Below are positions 43,537 through 52,004 of a stretch of 64,000 nt of DNA, piece after piece. The stretch is taken from contig CAVQEG010000001.1 in the NCBI GenBank assembly GCA_963711465.1, positions 2,728,001 to 2,792,000 of the forward strand. Direction: 5' to 3'. The notes beneath the pieces are model-generated. The model had not been told where the DNA came from, ran no database searches, and saw nothing but the letters and a program-made list of their open reading frames with translations. Each line of letters starts with the position of its first letter. Position 1 is the stretch's first letter. The DNA is from CAVQEG01 sp963711465. GTDB lineage: Bacteria > Bacteroidota > Ignavibacteria > OLB7. The position numbers and the translations under genes were made by a program.

Positions 43537-44631
43537 TCACCGCTTCTTCGCGGCCATGAGGGATTCGAAGATGGAGACGTAGCTGGCGTAGCGACCCTCG
43601 TCGATGAGACCCTCGGCAACCGCCGCCTGCACCGCACAGCCGGGTTCGTGCGTGTGCGTGCACGGCAGGTATCGACACTGCTGCAGGAAGTCGTCGAACT
43701 CGACGAAGTAGCCGTCGAGTTCCTCCGGTTCCAGTTCCCAGATCCCGAACTCACGGATGCCGGGAGTGTCGATCATGTACCCTCCGCCGGGCAGCGGGAG
43801 CATTTGCGAACCGATGGTGGTGTGCTGGCCGCGCTTGTCGCGGTCGCGCACTTCGGCGGTGCGACGCGCCTCGTAGCCGAGCAGCGCGTTTGCGAGCGTC
43901 GACTTTCCGACGCCGGACTGTCCGGCGAGCACGTTCGTGAGATTCACCATCTGCTCCCGCAGTTCATCCATTCCCTCACCGCTGACCGCGCTGACGAAGT
44001 GCAGCGGGTAGCCAAGTCGGTCGTAGATCTCCAGTTCCTCATAGAGCAGCTCCATGAGCTCCTTCCACGCGGTGTCGATCTTGTTGAGCACCACGATGGG
44101 CGCCACGTCACCGATGAGGGCGGCGACGATGTAGCGGTCGATGATCGTTCGACGGAAGTCGGGTCTGTCGGCGGAGGTGATGCACAGCAGGTTGTCGACG
44201 TTGGCGGCGATGACATGCTCCATGCCTTCGCGGCCGGCGGAATCGCGTCCGAGGTGTGAACTGCGTTCCTCGATGTGGACGATCAGGCCACGTCCCTCCT
44301 CCAGCGGCTGCACGCGCACGAAGTCGCCGATGGCCACCAGCGTGGACCGTTCGTTCTCGGTGGACGCGCCGCGCTTGGTGTTGCAGGAGAGAATCGCTCC
44401 CGAATCATCGAGCTGCACATCGTAGCGTCCGCTTACTGTCTGGACCACCTGCCCGCGTTCCATCTGCTCGATGTCGGAGGCCTCGTTGAATGCGACGGCC
44501 TTCGGGCGCATTTTCTCCTGACCACCCCGCACCGATTCGTCCTCGGCGTCGATGCGGGAGGCACGTTCACGGTTTCCCTTGATCCACTCCTTCTGCGCGC
44601 GGCGCATCCGGCTGTTTCGTCGCTTGGCCAT
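43537..44631 (-). CDS. rsgA: ribosome small-subunit-dependent GTPase RsgA
   Basis: 364 residues with the hallmark circularly permuted GTPase order: an N-terminal OB-fold (GQVVQTVSGRYDVQLDDSG), then G4 VVLNKID, G5 FVSAVSG, G1 AGQSGVGKSTLANALLG, G2 region GQHTTIGSQM and G3 MIDTPGIREFG. A C-terminal zinc site (CRYLPCTHTHEPGC) follows. RsgA helps mature the decoding centre of the 30S subunit. A basic N-terminal tail (MAKRRNSRMRRAQKEWIKG) precedes the OB-fold. It is divergent from the epimerase gene. Confidence 0.96.
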   Translation of the reverse strand: MAKRRNSRMRRAQKEWIKGNRERASRIDAEDESVRGGQEKMRPKAVAFNEASDIEQMERGQVVQTVSGRYDVQLDDSGAILSCNTKRGASTENERSTLVAIGDFVRVQPLEEGRGLIVHIEERSSHLGRDSAGREGMEHVIAANVDNLLCITSADRPDFRRTIIDRYIVAALIGDVAPIVVLNKIDTAWKELMELLYEELEIYDRLGYPLHFVSAVSGEGMDELREQMVNLTNVLAGQSGVGKSTLANALLGYEARRTAEVRDRDKRGQHTTIGSQMLPLPGGGYMIDTPGIREFGIWELEPEELDGYFVEFDDFLQQCRYLPCTHTHEPGCAVQAAVAEGLIDEGRYASYVSIFESLMAAKKR

Positions 44632-44884
44632 GAGATCGACTGGGTGGAATTGAATCCAGCGACGGCGAGCGACATCCCGCTCGAAGCAACGGGGTGAAAT
44701 CCTTCGTCGCCGCTACGGCATCGGCTGCAAAGTGATGAACTTCCGGACGGCGCGGCGCGAGCCGCTGACAGCTCGCGTGCGTCCCGATCGGCATGGAAAC
44801 CGTGATTCGCAGCGGATAGGTGCCGGTGACAGGACCACGAATATACCACAGGTTGCAGGCCGCATTTCTCACAGGAACAACCAC

Positions 44885-45805
44885 ATGACGAGCATTCGAC
44901 GCATCATCGTAACCGGAGCCACCGGCGCACTCGGACGGCATCTGACTGAGCGGCTTGCCGAACGTGGCGACCATGTCATCGCGTTCACCCGCGATCCCGA
45001 ACGGGCGCGGCGGCAGATTCCGGCGGCGTCCGAATTCGTTCGCTGGTCGGCGTCGATGTCCGACGGCGACTGGCGCTCGACCGTCGACGGCGCGGATGCT
45101 GTCGTCTCGCTCGCCGGACGACCGCTCTTCACGCGTTGGACCGACACGGTCAAACGGCAGATCCACGACAGCCGCATCGACGGCACGCGTCATCTGGTCG
45201 ACGCGATCGCCGCGGCCGCCAGCAGGCCGTCGGTGCTGGTCGGCGCCAGCGGGATCGGCTACTACGGTGCGGCGCCGCATGGACGTGTCGTGGAGAATTC
45301 GCCCGCAGGCACTGACTTCCTCGCGCGCGTCTGTGCCGAATGGGAAGCCGAGGCGCGGCGCGCGGAGGATTTCGGTGTTCGCGTGGCAACGATTCGGACG
45401 TCGCCGGTGCTGGAGCACAACGAGGGAATGCTGGGAATCCTGGCGCCGATTTTCCGACTCGGACTGGGCGGACCGGTAGCGGGCGGTCGCCAGCCGTTCC
45501 CGTGGATTCACTGGGAGGATGAGGTTCGGGTGATCCTCCTTGCGCTGGACGATTCGGAGGTCGAGGGACCGATCAACGCGGTGGCGCCGGAGCGTGTGAC
45601 CAACGGGGAATTCACGCGGGCGCTGGGCCGGGTGCTGCACCGGCCGACGCTGCTGCCGGTTCCGCGATTCGGACTACGGTTGATCTTTGCCGACGCTGCG
45701 GAGGCATTTGCCGGCGGGCAGGACGCGGTGCCGGGGCGCCTCGAGCAGCTCGGCTTCGAGTTCCTCCATCCGAAGCTCGAGCCGGCGCTTCAGGAGGAGG
45801 CGTGA
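44885..45805 (+). CDS. TIGR01777-family NAD-dependent epimerase
   Basis: 306 residues from ATG 44885 (MTSIRRIIVTGATGALGRHL), chosen because the Rossmann motif GATGALG begins within ten residues. Family motifs follow: AVVSLAGRPLFTRWT, ASGIGYYG, EWEAEARRAEDFGVRV, PWIHWEDEV and a C-terminal DUF1731-type tail (FGLRLIFADAAEAFAGGQDA). The family is widespread as a predicted NAD(P)-dependent nucleotide-sugar epimerase or SulA-like protein with no proven substrate. It is divergent from rsgA. Confidence 0.92.
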   Translation: MTSIRRIIVTGATGALGRHLTERLAERGDHVIAFTRDPERARRQIPAASEFVRWSASMSDGDWRSTVDGADAVVSLAGRPLFTRWTDTVKRQIHDSRIDGTRHLVDAIAAAASRPSVLVGASGIGYYGAAPHGRVVENSPAGTDFLARVCAEWEAEARRAEDFGVRVATIRTSPVLEHNEGMLGILAPIFRLGLGGPVAGGRQPFPWIHWEDEVRVILLALDDSEVEGPINAVAPERVTNGEFTRALGRVLHRPTLLPVPRFGLRLIFADAAEAFAGGQDAVPGRLEQLGFEFLHPKLEPALQEEA

Positions 45806-46111
45806 GGCCATGCCGCCGCGGATCCGTGTCGCTGGCGGGAGCCCGCATTGCTCGCGATGCGGTCGCCGCCGTGCGGCGCCGGAGGCATCCGCTGCGCGAT
45901 GCGGCCGCCGGTGCGGTGCTCGAATTCTCACCCCTTGCTGCGCTCGGACGTTGCTAACAAAGCGTTGCTTCGTCGTGTTGAAGCCACAGTCCGACAGGGT
46001 GCTGCTGTAACAATCCTCCGGCACTCGTGTCTCTATCTCTGTAATCGCATCAACTGCAACCAGGAAGACAGTTCTTATCGAGTCCGAGCCGCTACGTCGT
46101 ACCCCATTCCG

Positions 46112-46236
46112 TTGTCGATGAATTGCGCACGTCCGCAGGGGTGACGTGTGTCCGACGGTGGCTCCTTCGACAGTTCACGCGCGCCCGAACGGGCATATCG
46201 CGTCGCCGAATGAGCACCGGTTCATTCGGCGTTTTT
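46112..46236 (+). ncRNA. candidate structured small RNA ending at an intrinsic terminator
   Basis: Three nested or successive hairpins can be drawn: GCACGTC/GACGTGT near 46126-46149, GCCCG/CGGGC near 46185-46196 enclosed by CGCG/CGCG, and the terminator stem at 46204-46231. No protein-coding frame precedes the terminator for 400 bases. The 5' end is a guess. No known RNA family was recognised. Confidence 0.35.
46204..46236 (+). terminator. strong rho-independent terminator
   Basis: Arms CGCCGAATGA (46204-46213) and TCATTCGGCG (46222-46231) pair perfectly over 10 bp with an 8-base loop, followed by TTTTT. The T tract is on the plus strand only. Confidence 0.9.
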
Positions 46237-46371
46237 CGTACGTATCGACACGATTCTGTCAAACGAAACATGAGGCACGATCGCCTTCTGTGTATGGGCC
46301 TATGAGACCACGCCTACGCGCTGTACGACCATGTTTCCGTCCAACTGACACGAATCCCGAGGAGAACTACT

Positions 46372-46710
46372 ATGGCTCGAACAACTGCACGCTCGAAAAT
46401 CCGGATGGCCCAGGCAAAGGCGTCGGAACCGCAGACAAAGGGTGACGACGGCGCGGCGCCGCAGCCGAAGGAACAGGATATGCGACTCAATCCGCTGGCC
46501 GATCTGATCGACGATCAGTCCTACAGTCTTCTGGAACAGCATCGCCTGATCGACCAGAAGGCGCTGCGCGATTACCTGATCCGCAAGTCGTTCCGCGAGA
46601 TGCGCGAGCGTATGTCCGCCGGCGACGCGATCGACAAGCTCCAGCAGCAGCATCCGTACCTCCAGTTCGACACGATCCGCAAGATCGTCTACCAGATGAA
46701 GTCGTCGTAG
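46372..46710 (+). CDS. hypothetical 112-residue protein with basic N-terminus
   Basis: Good ribosome-binding site (GAGGAGA, seven bases before the ATG) and its own terminator. The first 40 residues are basic and disordered (MARTTARSKIRMAQAKAS). The rest is helical (LLEQHRLIDQKALRDYLIRK, SFREMRERMSAGDAIDKL), ending in KIVYQMKSS. The final third resembles a small helix-turn-helix-like fold, but no family is recognised. Probably cytoplasmic; nucleic-acid binding is possible from the charge pattern. Confidence 0.8.
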   Translation: MARTTARSKIRMAQAKASEPQTKGDDGAAPQPKEQDMRLNPLADLIDDQSYSLLEQHRLIDQKALRDYLIRKSFREMRERMSAGDAIDKLQQQHPYLQFDTIRKIVYQMKSS

Positions 46711-46750
46711 GATGGCCGATTCGTCGGACCGAGCGTCATATAGATAGAAT

Positions 46751-46779
46751 GAAGGGCGACCCAGCGTGGGCCGCCCTTC
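46751..46779 (+). terminator. terminator after the 112-residue gene
   Basis: GAAGGGCG-A-CCCA, loop GCG, TGGG-C-CGCCCTTC: a 12-bp stem with one mismatch, followed by CTGCGTTT. Begins 40 bases after the stop. Confidence 0.75.
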
Positions 46780-46860
46780 TGCGTTTCGGGTCGAATGGAA
46801 TGCGCCCGCATGTGCGCTGTAGCCGTCCCGGCGCCGCCCGCCTCGGCCGCGCACCGCCGA

Positions 46861-47367
46861 CTATCGCTTCTTGCCCCCGACCCCCGGTACCGATGTGACC
46901 TGCTTCATCCATGCGGCAATCCGTCGGTCATCCAAATCGTCCACGGATTCCAGTTCTATCCCACGCGTTGATGTGCCCATCGCAACGGGTGTTACCGGAG
47001 GTACCGGCGTAAGCGCGACGCCGTTCAAGAACATGAGCTTGACGTGGTTTGCGAAGGCGCCGCAGCAGAAGCACCAGCCATCGCCGACGCCGTAGTACGA
47101 CATGCCCCACTTCACCGATCGCTGCAGGCCGGGCAGCGTCCTTGCCGCCAGGGCATCGACTCTCTCGGCGATCTCGCGATGCGGCTGCGGCAAGCTGGCG
47201 ATGTAGGCGAAGACGGGCTCGTCACCGTCCGCGGCCTTCGCGGGGCTTGCCTTGCCGGCAATCATCGATTCCGGAAGCGTCGTCGACGCCTCCCCGCGCG
47301 TCATGGTTCCCCTGGCTGGATTGCCGACGGTCGGCCTCGAATTCCCGTCGGTTTTGCGAACTGGCAT
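46861..47367 (-). CDS. DUF1801 (YdhG-like) protein
   Basis: 168 residues from ATG 47367, supported by AGGTGA upstream. After a 45-residue polar leader comes a DUF1801-type domain: VFAYIASLPQPHREIAERVD, ALAARTLPGLQRSVKWGMSY, GDGWCFCCGAFANHVKLMFL and DDRRIAAWMKQVTSVPGV. The fold is SCP2/YdhG-like; the function is unproven. It is convergent with the 112-residue gene across a terminator. Confidence 0.85.
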   Translation of the reverse strand: MPVRKTDGNSRPTVGNPARGTMTRGEASTTLPESMIAGKASPAKAADGDEPVFAYIASLPQPHREIAERVDALAARTLPGLQRSVKWGMSYYGVGDGWCFCCGAFANHVKLMFLNGVALTPVPPVTPVAMGTSTRGIELESVDDLDDRRIAAWMKQVTSVPGVGGKKR

Positions 47368-47844
47368 GGAAGTCACCTGTAGTACGGAACTGTGTCGGTT
47401 CAGGGGCGGTCTCACACGCGTCGGGCGGTGCCCTCACCACCCCGCGCGACGGCTCATCCGTCGTCGGTTCGCGATGATCGTCACGAACTACCCGATGGTA
47501 GGCGACAAAGGAATGCGACCAACATACCCATGGAATCCCTATGGCACATGGGGGAGTCCAACCACTCGCAATGTGCGTCATGAACATGAGGGTTCGATGC
47601 GCCCTTCATGCGGAGCGGCGCTCGCCCGTCGAATTGCGCGGGAACGTAAAAGTCTACTCGAGTGGTGGTCACTGCGGAGGAAGCGTTCGGTGGGCGTGGT
47701 CGACCGGTGTAACTACGAATGTAAAACCGGTCGGGGACACGACCGGATCTGAGCGTCAGCGTGCAATGGCCCGGGTACGAACAAATACGAGGTCGCCCGC
47801 CTCTGGAATTTGACCGCTCCGGGCGATGTGCCTCAGGGCTTGCC
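47368..47844. other. gene-free interval
   Basis: 477 bases upstream of the DUF1801 gene and downstream of cassette 1. Frames on both strands are short and lack start signals or recognisable domains. No repeat or strong hairpin found. Confidence 0.45.
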
Positions 47845-49581
47845 TCACTGCTGGTGACGACTCATGGATTGCTCGGGCGCTGCCAGCGTATTCGCAACGG
47901 CATCGCAAACCGATTCGGTGGCAGTGGAATTCGCAGACCGACTCCGAAGCAGGTTTTCACCCGATGCGTCAACCACTGCAAGACGAAATTCACTGCTCGA
48001 CCGAACGATTTCGGTCAGCTCATCGTCCAGACGGACCACGACATCGAATGTGCCGTCATTCACGAACTGAGCACATTCGATCGGCCGATCACAGTGTACT
48101 GCTGCGACAAGCCACACGTGTCGCGTCGTCCCCAGTTCTGATCGCAGGCAATCTGCGACCGACCGCGCCTCGAGCAGGCACCTTCCGCACTCACCGACGG
48201 CCATTTCCCGAATAACGAAAATATCCGAGTCCTGCACGGATTCACCCAACGCCACCACGGAATCGCGGACCGCACGCATCCAAGCGCCGACATCGTTCTC
48301 TGCAACGGAATCATCGTGAACATTCGGAAGTGACAGGTGAATGGTGTACATCTCCCATCCGGACGATCGTTTGGTCAGGATCAACACCTCTGACGGAGAT
48401 CGACCAATGCAATCGCCCGAAACGACGTCAATCCCAACCTGTTCGCTCAGGCCCATCGACCAGTGCCGTGTGCCGTTCAGTCCGTATCCGCTCAGAACAA
48501 CACGACCGGGCTCTGCAGTGTCCCTTGAATCGCTCTCCCAGATAAGAGTTACTATCTCTCGGCCGTCCCACCCCGCGTCATCGATCTGGAGTCGACGAAG
48601 CGCAAACAGAGAATCAGGCCGCACGACGTTGTCCGACGTGAGGTACGAGAAGAATGCATCATTGGCATCCACGATCCCTTCGAGCGGAGTCAGATGCTGG
48701 TTGGTGCGTCCGACGACAATTTCCGGCTTGAAGGTGGGGATCAGTGCTTCTCCCGAATCTGTTTCAACGACACATGCGTTGTATATGGCATATCTCCCCT
48801 TCGGAGCAAAATCGGACGGCATTGGATAGTCCAGACGTATCCTTCGCCCAGATTCGTCGTACCGTCCGACGGTCCACAGCGTATCAGGAAGGTGCGACGG
48901 ATCATCTCCGTAGCAAGCCACTGCGAGCGTATAGGAATGATTCAGCGTGTCTAACGCGAATACTGTCGCGCGAGGATACACGCCCGCGATACCCGGGCTG
49001 TGAATGCGCTCCCGAATGCCGACTGGCACCACCCGGAATCGGCCGCTTGGCAACGACGTTTCCAAAAGCAGGAGATCGTTCGTGTAACCGCAATCACGAT
49101 GTTCAGGTCGGGCTCGAACGCAGACCACGTTCGCGGCGATCACGACGGTGCTGTCATTCCGCCACACCGCATTCACGAGCTTGTTCGTGGATCCAAGGCC
49201 GCCAAATTTGACATCCAGTCCGGCGTCACGCGCCTCCTCGAACGAAAAGAAGAGGTCGCCACTTCGATCCTCTTCCTGATAAATGCGAGCTGCACTGTCA
49301 CTGAGCGACTCCCCGGCATCAAACGATTTGATCAATGTACCGGTTCCGCGGTCGTAAATCTGAACGCGTCCGCTCGCCATATCGGATATTGCGACCATCT
49401 TGCCATTGGGGCTGCATGCAACGGAGGTCGCGCTCGTGAGCACCGTCGATACGGTTTCCTGCAGCGCTGTAGAGTCAACGCTCACAATCTCCACACGATC
49501 CGATCCGGGCCGAGCCGTACATGCAGTAACGGCTATCAATTGGGCAAGACAGAAGGTCAAGAGACCATTTTGAACAGTCAT
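47845..49581 (-). CDS. cassette 1: beta-propeller lipoprotein fused to a CxxC thioredoxin-like domain
   Basis: 578 residues. The lipobox (IAVTAC) puts the modified Cys at residue 21. Residues 40-430 look like a six-bladed propeller (ATSVACSPNGKMVAISDMAS, GRVQIYDRGTGTLIKSFDAG, YTLAVACYGDDP, ARVVLSGYGLNG-type strands). From about residue 450 a second domain begins, with VGECGRC (Cys 465, 468) at the start of a helix, then HVWLVAAVHCD and FRLAVVDASGENLL, matching the strand order of a thioredoxin fold. It lies downstream of a small secreted protein gene, separated by a hairpin. Cassette 2 encodes the same two parts as separate genes. Confidence 0.8.
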   Translation of the reverse strand: MTVQNGLLTFCLAQLIAVTACTARPGSDRVEIVSVDSTALQETVSTVLTSATSVACSPNGKMVAISDMASGRVQIYDRGTGTLIKSFDAGESLSDSAARIYQEEDRSGDLFFSFEEARDAGLDVKFGGLGSTNKLVNAVWRNDSTVVIAANVVCVRARPEHRDCGYTNDLLLLETSLPSGRFRVVPVGIRERIHSPGIAGVYPRATVFALDTLNHSYTLAVACYGDDPSHLPDTLWTVGRYDESGRRIRLDYPMPSDFAPKGRYAIYNACVVETDSGEALIPTFKPEIVVGRTNQHLTPLEGIVDANDAFFSYLTSDNVVRPDSLFALRRLQIDDAGWDGREIVTLIWESDSRDTAEPGRVVLSGYGLNGTRHWSMGLSEQVGIDVVSGDCIGRSPSEVLILTKRSSGWEMYTIHLSLPNVHDDSVAENDVGAWMRAVRDSVVALGESVQDSDIFVIREMAVGECGRCLLEARSVADCLRSELGTTRHVWLVAAVHCDRPIECAQFVNDGTFDVVVRLDDELTEIVRSSSEFRLAVVDASGENLLRSRSANSTATESVCDAVANTLAAPEQSMSRHQQ

Positions 49582-49679
49582 TTTCACCACGACTTCGAGA
49601 TTAGGTGTAGCACGCGATGGGTCAACCGATACGGGAAATGAATTCGGAGGATGGAGGGGCAACTGACAAATACACAGTT

Positions 49680-49713
49680 GCCGCCGCAGAGAGTGTCCTG
49701 TCCCTGCGGCGGC
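49680..49713 (-). terminator. attenuator-like hairpin between cassette-1 genes
   Basis: GCCGCCGCAG (49680-49689) pairs perfectly with CTGCGGCGGC (49704-49713). On the minus strand it is followed by a second small hairpin (CAACTG/CAGTTG, 49660-49680) with a TGTATTTGT loop. Positioned between the small secreted protein gene and the propeller gene, it could reduce downstream expression. Confidence 0.6.
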
Positions 49714-49734
49714 GGTGTTACGCGATCACGACGC

Positions 49735-50130
49735 TCATCGATCAACCTGATACGACTCATTTGATGGAGCACCGGGATGATATATCCCATCCCAATCCCA
49801 TACCGTGAGGTCTTTTCCGTTGATTGTCCAACAGAGTGGTCCGGTTCCGCACCATACGACAACCCATGTTCCGTGGTCCTCGCTCCACTGTGCGTCGCCC
49901 GCAGCGCTCGTGGCTCCTCCAGGGCCTGTCCAGCCGGTGCCACTGTAATAGGTGTGCGGGCCGAGATTCAGCGGGGCTCCAGTTGTGGGTTTGCTCAATG
50001 TAGTTGAGCTTATTCCCTGAGTTACAGAGGTGATGGTCGGGCCCGCGTTTGCGCCTATACCAGACGTCGCGGCAGGCGCGGCGATCGGCGCTCCGAGCAG
50101 AGCTGCAAGGGCGATACATGTAATTCGCAT
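49735..50130 (-). CDS. cassette 1: small secreted protein with C-x5-C-W motif
   Basis: 131 residues; GAGG lies six bases before ATG 50130. A signal peptide ends at PAAPA (about residue 20). A Ser/Thr/Gly-rich linker is followed by YYSGTGWTGPGGATSAAGDA (61-80) and VVVWCGTGPLCWTING, with Cys 94 and Cys 100. The same pattern (YWSNTGWT..GG.TS.AGDA, then C-x6-CW) is found in the protein at 58443-58757, so this is a paralogous family of small exported proteins. No known domain recognised. It heads cassette 1. Confidence 0.78.
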   Translation of the reverse strand: MRITCIALAALLGAPIAAPAATSGIGANAGPTITSVTQGISSTTLSKPTTGAPLNLGPHTYYSGTGWTGPGGATSAAGDAQWSEDHGTWVVVWCGTGPLCWTINGKDLTVWDWDGIYHPGAPSNESYQVDR

Positions 50131-50598
50131 GATATCCTCTGTTAATTGTTAGAGTTTGCAGGGGTGTCATTTTGACCCCCTACCTTGGAGTGCCGTGGTC
50201 TACGTGGCGGGTCGGCACACGCAAGCTCAACCGGCCGAGACCGGTTCGTTCGGTGGCTTCCGATACCGATGGTGGTCATGGCCGAGAGCGATCTCTCGAA
50301 TTGAAGTCACGATATCGTCAAAGGTGCAAGCATGATGCGATCCTATGACGGCGGATCCTTCCTTCGTTGATTTCGAATTTGTTGGTACGTCGGTCGGTGG
50401 ATAGTCAGCGGAAGATGCGTAACCACTGTGGAATGGACACTCGGCTATCCGGATGGCTCAAATGGTGTGAGCCGCTTGCCATGCTGACACTCGCCGATCT
50501 GGTCGATGACGAGGATACCCTCGAGACGGCCGTGGCCTCGATGCAGGACGAATGTATGGAATTGGGGGGGGGCGGCGCAAGTGGCACTGCAAGAAAGA
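50131..50598. other. interval without a convincing gene
   Basis: A plus-strand frame from about 50415 (MRNHCGMDTRLSGWLKWCEP...) is open for 75 codons and ends inside a G9 run, but has no ribosome-binding site or recognised domain. It may be the remnant of a longer gene. The upstream 250 bases hold nothing recognisable. Confidence 0.4.
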
Positions 50599-50934
50599 TT
50601 ACCAGTGCGGTATTATGGCCCCGACCCCCGGCCCGCCTCGATTGACGAGATGGCGAAGACGTTCAAGGGAGCGAAGAAGGACCGCGTCCCAGCTCGTGTA
50701 TGGCTGCAGATGGTTCACACCAAGCAGATGCTGGCCGATCTGGACCAGATACTGCCCGTCGTTGGAGGCGAATCGCACCAAAGGCACGGAGCGCTGCATT
50801 TCCTCGAACGCTTCGGCCGTCAACGCTCGCTCGACCTCGTCGATCGGCCCGGCAATCTTGTTTCGTGTTGGGAACTGTGCTTTGATACGTTCGAACACCA
50901 GTCCCGGCACTTCGCTTATCAATAGAACCCAAAC
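50599..50934 (-). pseudogene. truncated TIGR04255-family gene fragment
   Basis: Directly overlapping the stop of the BtuG-like gene, the minus strand reads SEVPGLVFERIKAQFPTRNK, IAGPIDEVERALTAEAF, SVPLVRFASNDGQYLVQIGQ, HLLGVNHLQPYTSWDAVLL. The order (aromatic-Arg-x-S/N-x-DG, L-Q-I/V, L-x-V-N, P-Y-x-x-W) is that of the N-terminal half of TIGR04255 proteins, which are of unknown function and often found in defence or mobile contexts. There is no proper start and the frame stops after VNRGGPGVGAIIPHW, so only a fragment remains. Confidence 0.55.
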
Positions 50935-52004
50935 GCACCCGGATTCAACCCGGCCCTGAATCGCCCCGTCACCCGTCCATCCGAATCGAGCAGCAGCACC
51001 TCGCCGGGTACCGTGTAGCCGGTGGTGACGCCGACACAAACCGTTCCATCGGCGGAATCGACGCCGACGGAGTAGAAGCCGAGCGGGGAGTACGCCTCGG
51101 CGCGGAGTACCACGTCGGCCTCGGAATTCGCCCGCGTCGGATCCAGACGCAGCAATCCGTCGCTGGCGCTGACGATCCAGAGCACGCCGCGCCGGGCGTC
51201 CGCCGCCATCTCCATCGTCGATCCGATCGTCCATCGCGCGACCGTGTCCAAGGTGTTCGGATCGATCTCAATGACCGCGCCCGGCTCGTCCCCCAACCCG
51301 CACATCACATAGATCCGATCTCCGAGTGTCACCAGATCCCGAGGATTCTGCGGAACCGAAATCGTCGCCCTGCGCTCACCCGTCTCAATGTCGTACGCCA
51401 TTACCGTCGATGCGTCCGGCTCGTTGGCTCGCAGTGAACCGTACCCGCTGTTGGCGACGAACAGCATCCCCGCCGCCACGGCAAGTCCCTCCGGCGCCGG
51501 CCCCGCCTTCAGCGTGCCTCCCGTCGCGAATGTCGTCGGATTGAATTCGAGCACTTCGTCCGAATTCAAACAGCTCACATAACCCAGCGCGCTGTCAACG
51601 ATCACCACGTGCCGCGGATCGCTTCCGGGTGGCAGTACCACCCGGCCAAGCGATCTGCACGACGGCAGTGCAAGCACCTCGATCGTCTGTGACGTCGTTA
51701 CAGAGATGTACGCCCGATTACCCCATACCGTGATCGAATTGGCCAGATCGCCCAGGCGCATTCCCGGATTGCATACCGTGAAGTAATTCTGCGCCGCCAT
51801 CCCCGTCTCAGGATCGTATCGCGTCAGCGTCGCGTCGTCGTGATACCAGAGGCCCTCGTTTACCACCAGGACGCCTGTCGTCGCGCTGTCGGCCGGTGGC
51901 GGCAACTCGGCAACTTCCGGATCGGTGACACAACCGGCGAACGCCGCCGCTGCAATGCCCAGCACTGCAATCAATAGCAGGACGTGTTTCCGGAATTCAG
52001 TCAT
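50919..52004 (-). CDS. BtuG-like surface cobalamin-binding beta-propeller lipoprotein
   Basis: 361 residues. The lipobox (AAFAGC) puts the modified Cys at about residue 25. The body is a YncE-type seven-bladed propeller: TGVLVVNEGLWYHDDATLTR, NSITVWGNRAYISVTTSQTI, PRHVVIVDSALGYVSCLNS, GLAVAAGMLFVANSGYGS. This is the size and fold of Bacteroides BtuG, a surface lipoprotein that binds B12 very tightly and passes it to BtuB. Its ATG overlaps the btuB stop by four bases (ATGA), and the operon begins with a cobalamin riboswitch. The assignment rests on fold plus context. Confidence 0.82.
   Translation of the reverse strand: MTEFRKHVLLLIAVLGIAAAAFAGCVTDPEVAELPPPADSATTGVLVVNEGLWYHDDATLTRYDPETGMAAQNYFTVCNPGMRLGDLANSITVWGNRAYISVTTSQTIEVLALPSCRSLGRVVLPPGSDPRHVVIVDSALGYVSCLNSDEVLEFNPTTFATGGTLKAGPAPEGLAVAAGMLFVANSGYGSLRANEPDASTVMAYDIETGERRATISVPQNPRDLVTLGDRIYVMCGLGDEPGAVIEIDPNTLDTVARWTIGSTMEMAADARRGVLWIVSASDGLLRLDPTRANSEADVVLRAEAYSPLGFYSVGVDSADGTVCVGVTTGYTVPGEVLLLDSDGRVTGRFRAGLNPGAFGFY

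Larger units (their letters stand above)
45806..46371. other. gene-free interval with orphan terminator
   Basis: 566 bases. The epimerase gene ends at 45805 and the next gene begins at 46372. The interval contains a series of hairpins ending in a textbook terminator at 46204-46236, described separately as a candidate small RNA. No coding frame is convincing. Confidence 0.6.

Noticed and set aside
46112..46236. tmRNA, 6S or SRP RNA identity for the structured region
   Set aside because: None of the diagnostic sequences (CCA-ending acceptor arm, GGAAGC-type SRP loop, tag reading frame) could be found.
50506..50925. Plus-strand gene joined across the G9 run by a one-base frameshift
   Set aside because: The minus strand of 50599-50934 reads as a TIGR04255-like fragment with ordered family motifs, which explains the open plus frame as a shadow.
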